A DNA stretch of 49,691 nucleotides from Clostridia bacterium (GCA_029099685.1 JAQXOO010000017.1:1-49691); one strand, 5' to 3'; positions 31,486 through 40,569 are shown, counted from the stretch's first letter. Made by a program: numbers and translations. Notes: generated from the sequence alone by a model not told the origin.

Positions 31486-33337
31486 ATATTTCGGAGAGCA
31501 CCACGTGCTCAAGGGGCTCTCCTTTGACCTGCAGGCCGGGGAGCGGGCCTCCATCGTGGGGCCCAACGGCTGCGGAAAGACCACCCTGCTGAAGATCCTG
31601 GCGGGGACGGAGGATTATGAAAGCGGCGTGGTGTCCATTGCCAAGGGCGCCCGCCTGGGCCTGCTGGAGCAGCTGCCGGTGTACGACCCGGAGGTGACCG
31701 TCCGGGAAGTGCTGTGGCAGGCCTTTGCCTATCTGGAGGACATGGGCGCCCAGATGCGCCGGATGGAGGAGGAGATGGCCCGGGGCGGAGACGTGGACCT
31801 GGACCGCTACAGCCGCCTGCAGACCGCCTTTGAGACCGGGGGCGGCTATGACCTGCAGGTGGCCTATGACCGGATGACCGGCGGCCTGAAGATCGGGCCG
31901 GAGATGCAGCAGCGCCCCTTTATGAGCCTGTCCGGCGGAGAAAAGACCCGGGTCAACCTGGCCCGGCTGATGCTTTCCGGCACGGACCTTTTGCTGCTGG
32001 ACGAGCCCACCAACCACCTGGACATGGACTCCATCGAGTGGCTGGAGGGATATCTCCGGTCCTTCCGGGGGACGGTGCTCATCGTGTCCCATGACCGGTA
32101 TTTTCTGGACAATGTCACCACCCGCACCCTGGAGCTGCGGGACGGCACGGTGGTCAACTGGCCGGGCAACTACAGCTATTTTACCGAAAAACGGGACGAG
32201 CTGGCCCGCCAGCTGGAGGCCGCCAAAAAGCGCCAGGACAAGGAGATCGCCCGGCTGGAAAAGGCGGTGGGCAACCTGCACCTGTGGGCCTTTATGGGCA
32301 ACGATGCCCTGCACAAGCGGGCCTTTTCCATGCAGAAGCGCATCGACCGGATGGAGCGCATCCAGACCATCCGCAAGGAGCGCAAGATGAAAAACCAGTT
32401 CAACCTGGCGGCCCAGTCCGGCGAGGACGTGTTCGCCATCGAGGACCTCTCCGTGGGGTATGACCGGCCGCTGGTGTCAGGCTTTTCCGGCATGGTGTAC
32501 CGGGGCGAGCGCATCGCCATCCTGGGCCCCAACGGCTGCGGAAAGACCACCCTGCTCACCACCCTGCTGCACCGGCTGCCGCCCCTGAAGGGCCGGATCT
32601 ATGAGGGCGTGGGAGTGCAGCCCGGGTACCTGCCCCAGAACGTGCAGTTCGACCACCCGGAGCGCAACCTGGTGGACACCCTGCTCTACGGCACCAATTG
32701 CTCTGTGCAGGAGGCCCGGGACCGGCTGGCGGCCTTCAACTTCCGGGGCGAGGAGGTCTTCAAGACGGTGAGCGTGCTCTCCGGCGGGGAAAAGACCCGG
32801 CTGAAGCTGTGCCTGTTCATGTATCAGAAGATCAACACCCTGTTTCTGGACGAGCCCACCAACCATCTGGACATTCTGTCCCGGGAATGGGTGGAGGACG
32901 CCATCGACGATTTCTCCGAGACCATGATCTTTGTCTCCCATGACCGGTATTTCATCGACCGGTTCGCCACCCGCATCTGGCTGGTGGAAAACGGCGGCAT
33001 CACTGACTTTGAGGGGGGCTACCGGGAGTTCCGGGCCGCCCGGGAGCGGCAGGCCCAGGTGGAGGCCGCCCAGCGGGAGAAGGAAAAAAAGGCCGAAAAA
33101 GCGGAAAAAGCCGGCCGTGACAAGCCCAAAAGCGACAATGTCCGCAGCCGGGAAAACGACACGCGGAAAAAGGAGCGCCAGCACCGCATCAAGGCCATTG
33201 AGGAGCGGCTGGCCGAGCTGGAGCAGGAAATGGCCGACTGCGAGGGCGGCGACTATGTAAAGCTGGGCGAGCTGTACGACAGCCGGGAACGCCTGGAGGA
33301 GGAGCTGCTCACCTTGTACGAGGAAGAGGATGGCTGA
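31454..33337 (+). CDS. ABC-F family ATPase
   Basis: Cytoplasmic protein of 627 residues with two ATPase domains and no membrane segments. ABC-F proteins act on the ribosome (translation factor or antibiotic protection). Walker A GPNGCGKTT occurs near 36 and again near 358, LSGGEKTR near 159 and 442, and LDEPTNHLD in both halves. A charged linker lies between the halves (QLEAAKKRQDKEIARLEKAV, ~255). The C-terminal extension (~560-627) is a Lys/Glu coiled coil, as in Uup/YdiF-type members. The start at 31454 overlaps the previous gene and has GGGAGG upstream. No resistance-type leader peptide is visible, so a housekeeping role is more likely. Confidence 0.9.
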   Translation: MAEISVQELHKYFGEHHVLKGLSFDLQAGERASIVGPNGCGKTTLLKILAGTEDYESGVVSIAKGARLGLLEQLPVYDPEVTVREVLWQAFAYLEDMGAQMRRMEEEMARGGDVDLDRYSRLQTAFETGGGYDLQVAYDRMTGGLKIGPEMQQRPFMSLSGGEKTRVNLARLMLSGTDLLLLDEPTNHLDMDSIEWLEGYLRSFRGTVLIVSHDRYFLDNVTTRTLELRDGTVVNWPGNYSYFTEKRDELARQLEAAKKRQDKEIARLEKAVGNLHLWAFMGNDALHKRAFSMQKRIDRMERIQTIRKERKMKNQFNLAAQSGEDVFAIEDLSVGYDRPLVSGFSGMVYRGERIAILGPNGCGKTTLLTTLLHRLPPLKGRIYEGVGVQPGYLPQNVQFDHPERNLVDTLLYGTNCSVQEARDRLAAFNFRGEEVFKTVSVLSGGEKTRLKLCLFMYQKINTLFLDEPTNHLDILSREWVEDAIDDFSETMIFVSHDRYFIDRFATRIWLVENGGITDFEGGYREFRAARERQAQVEAAQREKEKKAEKAEKAGRDKPKSDNVRSRENDTRKKERQHRIKAIEERLAELEQEMADCEGGDYVKLGELYDSRERLEEELLTLYEEEDG

Positions 33338-33879
33338 CAGCCCCGCTCTTTTGATTTCCCCCTCCCCTGTGGGGGCAGAGGGGCGGTTTCAACGGCACAA
33401 GAGAAAAGAGCGGCCGGGGGAGCAATCCCGTTATGGCGCACTCCCCCGGACCCCCTGCGGAGCGCACCGCAAACGGATGCTTCTCTATCTCGTAAGCCTT
33501 CTTCCTAAGGGAAAAAGTGGGGCCGTACAGCGCTGGAGGATGGGACCAACGGTGGGAATTTTACCCCACATGGCCGCGCCGCGGCATCCGCCGATGGGGC
33601 CTATTTGCTTGGTCTTTTGGGCAGACAGGGGTCCGGGGGCTTCCTGCCCCTATGGGGAGGGCCCCCGGCGCGCTTTGGTGACTTTCCCGCGGTGGAAAGT
33701 CACGCGGGGGAATGGGCTGCGCCCGCAGGCGCGTTTCGAGGCCAACCGCCGCAGGCGGCTCTTGGGCCGGGATCGCGCAGCGCCCCAAAGCTGCCCGCAG
33801 CCACACACCGTCCCCCGCCCCGCAGGCCGGACCCAACCAGCGCACCGGCGCTGCCATTTCCGTCAAAGGAGGTCATCCC
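33338..33879. other. Gene-free region with degenerate GC-rich repeats
   Basis: No frame here is supported. It includes a GTGACTTTCC / GGAAAGTCAC hairpin (33678-33703), CCCCTCCCCTGTGGGGGCAGAGGGG near 33358, and GC-rich stretches. This resembles clustered interspersed repeats typical of intergenic DNA in this bacterial group. The WYL frame stays open back to 33712 by chance. Confidence 0.5.
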
Positions 33880-34881
33880 ATGGCAAAAGGTCAAAATCAA
33901 AAGGCCAAGCTGCTGTATCTGGCCAATATCCTCCACCGGCAGACCGACCAGGAGCACCCCATGACCATCACCCGGATGATGGAGCTGCTCCGGGCGCAGG
34001 GGGTGGACGTGCGGGACCGAAAGAGCCTGTACGATGACCTGGAGACCCTCCGGGTGGTGGGCATGGACATTGAAAAGCGGCGGGACGGCCGCTCCTGGGG
34101 CTATTTTGTAGCCTCCCGCACCTTTGAACTGCCGGAGCTGAAACTGCTGGTGGACGCGGTGCAGTCCTCCCGGTTCATCACCCGGAAAAAGACCGACCAA
34201 CTCATCCGGAAGGTGGAGGGCCTTGCCTCCTGCCACCAGGCCCGGCAGCTCCAGCGGCAGGTCTATGTCACCGGCCGCATCAAAGCCATGAACGAGAGCA
34301 TCTATTACACCGTGGACGCCCTGCACGAGGCCATCGACGCCGGAAAGCAGATCCGTTTCCATTATTTTGAGTGGGCCCTGGGCCGGGGCCGGGAGCGGGT
34401 GGAAAAGCGCCTGCGGCGGGACGGCGGCTGGTATCAGGTCAGCCCCCGGGCGCTGATCTGGGACAATGAAAACTATTATCTGGTGGCCTATGACAGCCAG
34501 AGCGGCCAGGTGCGCCACTACCGGGTGGACAAGATGCAGGACCTGTCCGTCACCGACCTGCCCCGGGAGGGGGACGGCCGGGACTTTGACCCGGCGGCCT
34601 ATGCCGGCAGCCTGTTCGGCATGTTTCACGGGGAGCTGGAGACCGTGCGGCTGCGGTTTGACAACAGCCTTATCGGCGTGGTGGCCGACCGCTTCGGGCG
34701 GGAGGTCTTTCTCCGGCCCGACGGGGAGGCGCATTTCGTGGTGACGGCAAAGGTGGCCGTCAGCCCCCAGTTTTTGTCCTGGGTGTTCGGCTTCGGCGGG
34801 CAGGCGGAGATTTTGTCCCCCGAACCGGTGCGGCAGCAATTTTTGGATCTGATCACAGAAACAGAGGTGAATTATAAATGA
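33880..34881 (+). CDS. WYL-domain transcriptional regulator
   Basis: A 333-residue regulator. The N-terminal winged-helix region (~1-75) contains MTITRMMELLRAQGVDVRDRKSLYDDLETL, the DeoR/WYL-type HTH. The WYL domain (~140-230) shows KQIRFHYFEWALG, YQVSPRALIWDNENYYLVAYD and RHYRVDKM, and a WCX-like C-terminal part follows. WYL domains sense nucleic acids or nucleotides, often linking regulation to stress or DNA damage. The start at 33880 has AAAGGAGG 7 bases upstream. Its stop overlaps the next ATG, so it heads a coupled run of four genes. Confidence 0.88.
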   Translation: MAKGQNQKAKLLYLANILHRQTDQEHPMTITRMMELLRAQGVDVRDRKSLYDDLETLRVVGMDIEKRRDGRSWGYFVASRTFELPELKLLVDAVQSSRFITRKKTDQLIRKVEGLASCHQARQLQRQVYVTGRIKAMNESIYYTVDALHEAIDAGKQIRFHYFEWALGRGRERVEKRLRRDGGWYQVSPRALIWDNENYYLVAYDSQSGQVRHYRVDKMQDLSVTDLPREGDGRDFDPAAYAGSLFGMFHGELETVRLRFDNSLIGVVADRFGREVFLRPDGEAHFVVTAKVAVSPQFLSWVFGFGGQAEILSPEPVRQQFLDLITETEVNYK

Positions 34882-35519
34882 TAAAAGCAGTTTTATTTGA
34901 CCTGGACGGCACGCTGGTAAACAGCATCTATGATATCGGCGGCGCCATGAACCGTGCCCTGGAAAGCCTGGGCCAGCCGGGCTTTACCACAGAGCAGTAT
35001 TACCACATGGTGGGCAACGGCATGAAAAAGCTGTGCCAGCGGGCGCTGGCGCCGGACCGGCAGGACCTGAACCAGGCTCTTTTGCAGCGGTACCAGGCGG
35101 AATACCTGGCCCACTGCTGCGACGATACGATGGTCTATGACGGGGTGCTGCCGCTGCTGGAGCGGCTCCATGACCGGGGCTGCAGGCTGGCGGTGATCAC
35201 CAACAAGCCCAAGGACCAGGCGGACAAGGTGATGGGCACCCTGCTGCCCGGCGCGCCGCTGGATGTGGTCTGGGGCCAGCAGCCGCCCTTTGCCGTCAAG
35301 CCAGACCCGGCGGTGTACCGCCACGTGGCGGGCCTGCTGGAGGTGGCGCCGGAGGATACCCTGTACTGCGGCGACAGCGATGTGGACATCCACTTTGCCC
35401 ACAACGCCGGGGCCCGGGGCGTGGGGTGCCTGTGGGGCTTCCGTGGCCGGGCCGAGCTGGAAGCTGCCGGGGCGGACTTTTTGGCGGAACGCCCCCTGGA
35501 TATTTTGTCATGCCTGTGA
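34878..35519 (+). CDS. HAD-superfamily phosphatase, phosphoglycolate phosphatase-like
   Basis: A 213-residue HAD hydrolase with an α-helical C1 cap. Motif I is LFDLDGTLVNS (residues 6-16), motif II AVITNKPKDQA, the motif III lysine is in PFAVKPDP and motif IV is YCGDSDVDI. This set and length match Gph/PgmB-like phosphatases, with phosphoglycolate the usual guess. Its ATG overlaps the WYL stop (ATGA), and its own end overlaps the pseudouridine synthase by 10 bases. Confidence 0.88.
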   Translation: MIKAVLFDLDGTLVNSIYDIGGAMNRALESLGQPGFTTEQYYHMVGNGMKKLCQRALAPDRQDLNQALLQRYQAEYLAHCCDDTMVYDGVLPLLERLHDRGCRLAVITNKPKDQADKVMGTLLPGAPLDVVWGQQPPFAVKPDPAVYRHVAGLLEVAPEDTLYCGDSDVDIHFAHNAGARGVGCLWGFRGRAELEAAGADFLAERPLDILSCL

Positions 35520-36166
35520 CCGAAGTGCTGTATCAGGACAAAGACCTGGTGGTGTGCCGCAAGGCCCCGGGCCTGTTGTCCGAGGGCGAGGGGCCGGACA
35601 GCCTGGTGACCCTCCTTTCCCGGCAGTGCGGCGGTCCTGTATACCCGGTCCACCGGCTGGACCGGGGCGCTGCCGGCCTGATGGTCTTTGCCCGCAGCCA
35701 GGCATCCGCCGCCGCCCTCTCCCGGGCGGTGCAGGAAAAGCGGCTGAACAAGGAATATTTCGCCCTGGTCTCCGGCGTTCCCACCCCCGCCGCGGGGGAA
35801 ATGACCGATTTTTTGTTCAAGGACAGCCAAAAGGGCAAGGTGTTCCCCGTCAAACGCCCCCGAAAGGGCGTGCGGGAGGCCAGGCTCACCTACCGGACCC
35901 TGTGGAGCGGCGGAGCGGAGCCGGTTTCCCTGGTGCGCATCCGGCTGGACACCGGACGCACCCACCAGATCCGGGTGCAGTTTTCCTCCCGGGGGATGCC
36001 CCTGCTGGGGGACGGCAAATACGGCAGCCGGGTGAAGGGGGAACTGGCCCTGTTTTCCTGCGCCCTGGGCTTCCCTCATCCCGTCACCGGGCAGCGGATG
36101 GAATTTTTCGACAAGCCCCGGGGCGCGCCCTGGGACCGTGTGGAGGAGGACGCTTATGACCTTTGA
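35510..36166 (+). CDS. RluA-family pseudouridine synthase
   Basis: Isomerises uridine to pseudouridine in rRNA or tRNA. The 218-residue protein lacks the N-terminal S4 domain and starts VTEVLYQDKDLVVCRKAPGLL. The catalytic loop is VHRLDRGAAGLMVFARS; the Asp is present, but the usual T-S-G after it is A-A-G. RIRLDTGRTHQIRVQFSSRGMPLLGDGKYG is the second family hallmark. The start at 35510 (MPVTEV) lies inside the end of the previous gene. The following methyltransferase ATG lies 11 bases before its end. Confidence 0.88.
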   Translation: MPVTEVLYQDKDLVVCRKAPGLLSEGEGPDSLVTLLSRQCGGPVYPVHRLDRGAAGLMVFARSQASAAALSRAVQEKRLNKEYFALVSGVPTPAAGEMTDFLFKDSQKGKVFPVKRPRKGVREARLTYRTLWSGGAEPVSLVRIRLDTGRTHQIRVQFSSRGMPLLGDGKYGSRVKGELALFSCALGFPHPVTGQRMEFFDKPRGAPWDRVEEDAYDL

Positions 36167-36953
36167 GCAGCTGCGCGCCATCCAAAACGAGGCGGAGCAG
36201 GTCAATCGGACCTATGACCTTTTCAACGAGGACGCCCGGCTGAACCGCTCCCCCGCCGCCCGGGTGGAGTTTTTGACCAACTGCCGGTATATCCAACAGT
36301 ACCTGCGGCCCGGGGCCCGCATTCTGGATGTGGGCGCGGGTGCGGGCGAATACAGCCTGCACTTTGCCCGGCAGGGCTGCCGGGTGTCCGCCCTGGAACT
36401 GGCGGACGCCAACATCCGCGCTTTCCGGCAGAAGCTGCGTCCGGAGGACGGCATCGAGCTGGTGCAGGGCAACGCCCTGGACCTGTCCCGGTGGGCCGAC
36501 GGCACCTTTGACGCGGTGCTGGTGTTCGGCCCCCTGTACCACCTCCGCCGCCCCGCCCACCGGCAGCAGTGCATCCGGGAGGCCCTGCGGGTGTGCAAAC
36601 CGGAGGGCACGGTGTTTTTCGCCTTTATCAGCCACGATATGCTGTTTATGACCGAGCTGGGCTATGACCGGAACTTTTTCGCCGGGAACACCTATGACCA
36701 TGAGACCTTCCGGCTGGAGGACTTCCCCTTTGTGTTCCACACGGTGCGGGAGTGCCGGGAAATGCTGGAGGAGGGCGGCGTCACCGTCCTCAAGGCTGTG
36801 GCCTCCGACGGCTTTTCCGAGCTGATGGCGGACGCCGTCAACGGTTTGGACGAAGAAAGCTACCGGCAGTACCTGCGTTGGCATTTTTACATCTGTGAAA
36901 AGCCCGAGCTGCTGGGCGCCAGCAACCATTTGTTGTTTATCGGTAAAAAATAA
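36156..36953 (+). CDS. Class I SAM-dependent methyltransferase
   Basis: A 265-residue Rossmann-fold methyltransferase. The SAM-binding motif is ILDVGAGAGEYSLHFARQG (~55-73), followed by VSALELADANI (acidic residue for the ribose) and FDAVLVFGPLYHL (motif IV). Its substrate is not evident; similar Firmicutes proteins are annotated only as methyltransferases. The ATG at 36156 was preferred to a GTG at 36138 because GGAGGAGG sits between them. It ends the run of overlapping genes started by the WYL regulator. Confidence 0.88.
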   Translation: MTFEQLRAIQNEAEQVNRTYDLFNEDARLNRSPAARVEFLTNCRYIQQYLRPGARILDVGAGAGEYSLHFARQGCRVSALELADANIRAFRQKLRPEDGIELVQGNALDLSRWADGTFDAVLVFGPLYHLRRPAHRQQCIREALRVCKPEGTVFFAFISHDMLFMTELGYDRNFFAGNTYDHETFRLEDFPFVFHTVRECREMLEEGGVTVLKAVASDGFSELMADAVNGLDEESYRQYLRWHFYICEKPELLGASNHLLFIGKK

Positions 36954-36982
36954 CGAATCGTATAGAAAAAGGAGGACGGTTT

Positions 36983-38146
36983 ATGGAACGCGAATCCCTT
37001 ATTTACATCGACCGCAACGGCACGGACTGCGTCAAGTGGGACGGCACCCGGGAACAGTTCGGGGAGGCCGGCCTGCTGCCCCTGTGGGTGGCTGATATGG
37101 ATTTTCAGGCCCCGGCCTGCGTCCGCGAGGCCGTGTCCGCCTGGGCGGCCCACGGCGCTTTTGGCTATTACAAGGTCCCTGAGCGGTACTACCGGGCCTT
37201 TCTCCGCTGGGAGCGGGACCGGCACAGCTACGCCGTGGAGCAGGACTGGCTGCGGTTTTCCCCGGGCATCGTCTCCGCCCTGTACTGGCTGGTGCAGATC
37301 CTCACCCGGCCCGGCGACCCGGTAACGGTGCTCACTCCGGTCTATTACCCCTTCCTCAACGCCATCCGGGACAACGGCCGCACCCTGGCCCCCTGCGGGC
37401 TGGTGAACCGGGAGGGCCGCTACACCATGGACTTTGACCGCCTGGACCGGCATTTTGCCCGGACCGGCTCCCGGGTGCTCATCCTGTCCTCCCCCCACAA
37501 CCCCGTGGGCCGGGTCTGGCTGCGGGAGGAGCTGGAGGCCCTGTGCGCCGTCTGTGAAAAGTACGGCGTCACCATCCTGTCCGACGAGATCCACCAGGAC
37601 CTGGTCATCGGGGACCATCCTCACATCCCCACCGCCACGGTGTACAAGGGACGCACCGTCACCCTGGCCTCCGCCTCCAAGACCTTTAACCTGGCGGGAC
37701 TGAAAAACGCCTTTGTGGTCATCCCCGACGAAGACCTGCGGCAGCAGTTCGACCGGTTCGCCCACAACCTGTCCCTCACCGACGGCCCCTCGGTGGGCTA
37801 CGCGGCGGCGGCCGCCGCCTTTGAGGGGGGCCTGCCCTGGCTGCGGTCCCTGCTGGACCGGGTGCGCGAAAACTACCAGGCGGTGTGCGGCGAGCTGGCC
37901 GACCGCCTGCCCGGGGCGGTGGTCTCTCCTCTGGAGGGCACCTATCTCATGTGGGTGGACCTGCGGAAGTGCCTGGACCCGGAAAAGACCCATTTTATCG
38001 TCCAGGACGTGTGCGGCCTGGCGGTGGATTACGGCGAGTGGTTCGGCGGCGATGACTACCGGGGCTTCATCCGGCTCAACCTGGCCACCAGCCTGGACAA
38101 CGTGATGCTGGCGGTGAGCCGCCTGGTGGCGGCGCTGACGGAATAA
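36983..38146 (+). CDS. MalY/PatB-type PLP-dependent C-S lyase
   Basis: A fold I PLP enzyme of 387 residues, most like MalY/PatB cystathionine β-lyases, which cleave cystathionine or cysteine conjugates to homocysteine or thiol, pyruvate and ammonia. Visible features are LPLWVADMDFQAP at the N-terminus, FSPGIVSALYWLVQ, SSPHNPVGRVW (~168), LSDEIHQDLV (PLP aspartate, ~200) and ASASKTFNLAGLK with the Schiff-base lysine (~235). RLNLATS near the end carries the carboxylate-binding Arg. GGAGG precedes the ATG. It sits 29 bases after the methyltransferase gene. Confidence 0.9.
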   Translation: MERESLIYIDRNGTDCVKWDGTREQFGEAGLLPLWVADMDFQAPACVREAVSAWAAHGAFGYYKVPERYYRAFLRWERDRHSYAVEQDWLRFSPGIVSALYWLVQILTRPGDPVTVLTPVYYPFLNAIRDNGRTLAPCGLVNREGRYTMDFDRLDRHFARTGSRVLILSSPHNPVGRVWLREELEALCAVCEKYGVTILSDEIHQDLVIGDHPHIPTATVYKGRTVTLASASKTFNLAGLKNAFVVIPDEDLRQQFDRFAHNLSLTDGPSVGYAAAAAAFEGGLPWLRSLLDRVRENYQAVCGELADRLPGAVVSPLEGTYLMWVDLRKCLDPEKTHFIVQDVCGLAVDYGEWFGGDDYRGFIRLNLATSLDNVMLAVSRLVAALTE

Positions 38147-38165
38147 ATTTCCCCGAAAAAGGGTC

Positions 38166-38194
38166 TTCTCACAATCGGTCAACGGCGCTATCAT
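38166..38194 (+). promoter_or_regulatory. Possible promoter of the ABC-2 transporter genes
   Basis: TTCTCA, 17 bases, TATCAT, about 46 bases before the start codon. Confidence 0.45.
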
Positions 38195-38240
38195 GGAAAA
38201 AACGGGCGGCGGGCCGCCCGGAACGAAAGGAGTGACCCGT

Positions 38241-39122
38241 ATGCAGGCCATCAGAACCGCCGGCCTGACCAAATATTACGGCCGGGCCAGAGGCATCGAG
38301 AAACTGGACCTGACGGTGGAAGAAGGGGAATTCTTCGGCTTCATCGGCCCCAACGGCGCGGGCAAATCCACCACCATCCGCACCCTGCTGGGACTGATCC
38401 GCCCCACCTCCGGCAGCGCGTCGGTGCTGGGGCTGGATATTGAAAAGGACCGGCAGCGCATTCTTTCCCAGGTGGGCTACCTGCCCGCGGAAGCGGCTTT
38501 TTACCCCGGGATGCGGGTGGGCGAGGTGCTGCGGCTGTCCGCCGGCCTGCGGGGCCGGGACTGCCGTGGGGCGGCGGAGGAGCTGTGCAGCCGCCTGCAG
38601 CTGGACGTTTCCCGCAAGGTGGAGGAGCTGTCCCTGGGCAACCGGAAAAAGGCGGCCATCGTCTGCGCCCTGCAGCACGAGCCCCGGCTGCTGATCCTGG
38701 ATGAGCCCACCAGCGGCCTGGACCCCCTGATGCAGCGGGCGTTTTTCCAGATCCTCCGGGAGCGCAATCAGGCGGGCGTTACGGTGTTTTTATCCAGCCA
38801 TGTGCTGTCAGAGATCCAGCGCAACTGCACCCGGGCGGCCATCATCCGCCAGGGGCGGCTCATCGCCTGCGACAGCGTGGAGGGGCTGGCCCAGGCCGGC
38901 GCCCGGCGGGTGACCGTCCACGGCCAGGCGGATGTGTCCGGGCTGAGCGGCGTGCGGGACCTGCAGCAGACCGGCGAGGGCGTGAGCTTTCTTTACAGCG
39001 GTGATATGAACGCCCTGCTTTCCGTCCTGGCACAGGGGTGCATCCGGGACCTGTCCCTCACCGAGCCGGACCTGGAGGAGGTCTTCCTCCACTATTACGA
39101 GGAAAGGGGCGTTGACGCATGA
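38241..39122 (+). CDS. ABC transporter ATP-binding protein (ABC-2 type)
   Basis: A 293-residue ATPase of the CcmA/BcrA class. Walker A GPNGAGKST is near residue 38, the signature is degenerate (LSLGNRKK instead of LSGGQ), Walker B LLILDEPTSGLDP is near 152 and the H-loop is FLSSHVLSEI. The LSxGNxKK signature is typical of clostridial ABC-2 exporters paired with YhaP-like or BcrB-like permeases. A C-terminal ~80-residue domain follows. The start has AAAGGAG upstream. The stop overlaps the permease start, showing the two form one transporter; the substrate is unknown. Confidence 0.9.
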   Translation: MQAIRTAGLTKYYGRARGIEKLDLTVEEGEFFGFIGPNGAGKSTTIRTLLGLIRPTSGSASVLGLDIEKDRQRILSQVGYLPAEAAFYPGMRVGEVLRLSAGLRGRDCRGAAEELCSRLQLDVSRKVEELSLGNRKKAAIVCALQHEPRLLILDEPTSGLDPLMQRAFFQILRERNQAGVTVFLSSHVLSEIQRNCTRAAIIRQGRLIACDSVEGLAQAGARRVTVHGQADVSGLSGVRDLQQTGEGVSFLYSGDMNALLSVLAQGCIRDLSLTEPDLEEVFLHYYEERGVDA

Positions 39123-39904
39123 CGGTGTTCAAGCTGGAGCTGCGGCAGGGCAAAACGGCCCTGATCGTCTGGACGGCGGCCATCGGCTTTTTGCTGGCGG
39201 TGTGCATTTTCCTGTTTCCGGAAATGAAGGGTGAAATGGTCACCCTCACCAGCGTGTTCGCCTCCATGGGCAGCTTTACCGCCGCCTTCGGCATGGACCG
39301 CCTCAGCTTCGGAGAGCTGAGCGGCTTCTACGCCATCGAATGCGGCAACATCCTGGGCCTGGGGGGCGCCTTCTTCGCCGCCCTCACGGCGGTGAACGTC
39401 CTGGCCAAGGAGGAAAAGGACCGGACGGCGGAGTTTCTGCTGACCCACCCCGTGTCCCGGGGACGCGTCCTTGCGGAAAAGCTCTGCGCCGTGCTGGCCC
39501 AGATCACCGCCATGAACGCCGTGCTGCTGGCCCTGTCCCTGGGGTGTATGGCGGCCATCGGCGAGGACATCCCCTGGCGGGCCGTTTTGCTGCTGCACCT
39601 GGGCTATTTCCTGCTGCAGACAGAGCTGGCGGGGGTCTGCTTCGGCATTTCCGCCTTTATCCGCCGGGGCGGTCCGGGCATCGGCCTGGGGCTGGCGGCG
39701 GCGATGTATTTCCTCAACCTCATCTCCAACCTGTCTTCGTCGGCGGAGTTCCTGCGGTACGTCACCCCCTTTGCCTATTGCGAGGGGGCGGACATCATCA
39801 GCAGCGGAACGCTGGACACGGCGCTGGTGCTTCTGGGCCTGGGCTATGCCGTGGCCGCCGCGGCGGCGGCCTGCCTGCACTACACCCGGAAGGATATCCG
39901 CTGA
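39119..39904 (+). CDS. ABC-2 type permease
   Basis: Membrane partner of the preceding ATPase. The 261-residue protein has six hydrophobic segments: one near residues 15-35, then ~55-75, ~100-125, ~140-165, ~175-200 and ~230-250. The cytoplasmic loop KEEKDRTAEFLLTHPVSRGRVLAEK (~100-125) is the typical ABC-2 coupling segment. Its ATG overlaps the ATPase stop (ATGA). A bidirectional terminator separates it from the converging ribU. Confidence 0.88.
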   Translation: MTVFKLELRQGKTALIVWTAAIGFLLAVCIFLFPEMKGEMVTLTSVFASMGSFTAAFGMDRLSFGELSGFYAIECGNILGLGGAFFAALTAVNVLAKEEKDRTAEFLLTHPVSRGRVLAEKLCAVLAQITAMNAVLLALSLGCMAAIGEDIPWRAVLLLHLGYFLLQTELAGVCFGISAFIRRGGPGIGLGLAAAMYFLNLISNLSSSAEFLRYVTPFAYCEGADIISSGTLDTALVLLGLGYAVAAAAAACLHYTRKDIR

Positions 39905-39934
39905 CCGGCGGCGTCAAAGTATTTTGAAAATAAG

Positions 39935-39970
39935 AAGCGGCGTGACCCAATGGGTCACGCCGCTTTGTTT
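39935..39970. terminator. Bidirectional terminator between the ABC-2 permease and ribU
   Basis: AAGCGGCGTGACCCA / TGGGTCACGCCGCTT form a 15-base stem with T-rich ends on both sides, serving both converging transcripts. Confidence 0.8.
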
Positions 39971-39975
39971 ATGCG

Positions 39976-40569
39976 TTATTTCCGGCCGTGAAGGATGGGG
40001 GACAGCCGCTTGTAGATCAAAAAGGCGATGGCCGCCACCAGCAGTTCCTTGCAGAAGGTGAAGGGCACGTTGAACCACAGCAGGGCATCAAACAAGCCGG
40101 TGCAGCTGGGGTTGATCTTCTGATATAGGCCCAGGATGGCTTCCATGGGCATGATCTTCCCATACAGGGGATAGATCAGGAAATAGTTGATGGGCAGGCT
40201 GAGGGCCGCGGACACCACGCAGCCGGTGAGGGAGCCCATGAGGGCGCCCTTCCGGGACTTGACGCGCTGGTAGATCAGGCCGGCGGGCATCACATACAGG
40301 CAGCCCAGCAAAAAGTTGGACAGCTCGCCCACGCCGCCGGTGCTGCCGTGGAAGATCAGGTTCATCAGGTTCTTGATCAGGCACACCACCGCGCCGGACA
40401 CCGGGCCGTAGGCAAAGGCGGCCAGCAGGCCGGGCAGCTCGGAAAAGTCCAGCTTGATGAAGACGGGCATGATGGGGATGCTGAAGTCGATGAACATCAG
40501 CAAAAAGCCGATGGCGCCCAGCATGGCGACGGATGCGATCTTGCGGGTGTTGACGGTTTGCTTGGACAT
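39976..40569 (-). CDS. ribU: Riboflavin ECF transporter S component
   Basis: Substrate-binding membrane subunit for riboflavin uptake by an energy-coupling factor transporter. The 197-residue protein has six hydrophobic segments with LGAIGFLLMFIDFSIPIMP at the start, KLDFSELPGLLAAFAYGPVSG (the RibU hallmark DxSxxP) and LIKNLMNLIFHGSTGGVGELSNF. The start at 40569 was chosen for AAAGGAAC upstream and because the frame before it is the FMN riboswitch leader. The riboswitch identifies the substrate independently of the protein. The shared EcfA/EcfT module is not in the window. Confidence 0.95.
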   Translation of the reverse strand: MSKQTVNTRKIASVAMLGAIGFLLMFIDFSIPIMPVFIKLDFSELPGLLAAFAYGPVSGAVVCLIKNLMNLIFHGSTGGVGELSNFLLGCLYVMPAGLIYQRVKSRKGALMGSLTGCVVSAALSLPINYFLIYPLYGKIMPMEAILGLYQKINPSCTGLFDALLWFNVPFTFCKELLVAAIAFLIYKRLSPILHGRK

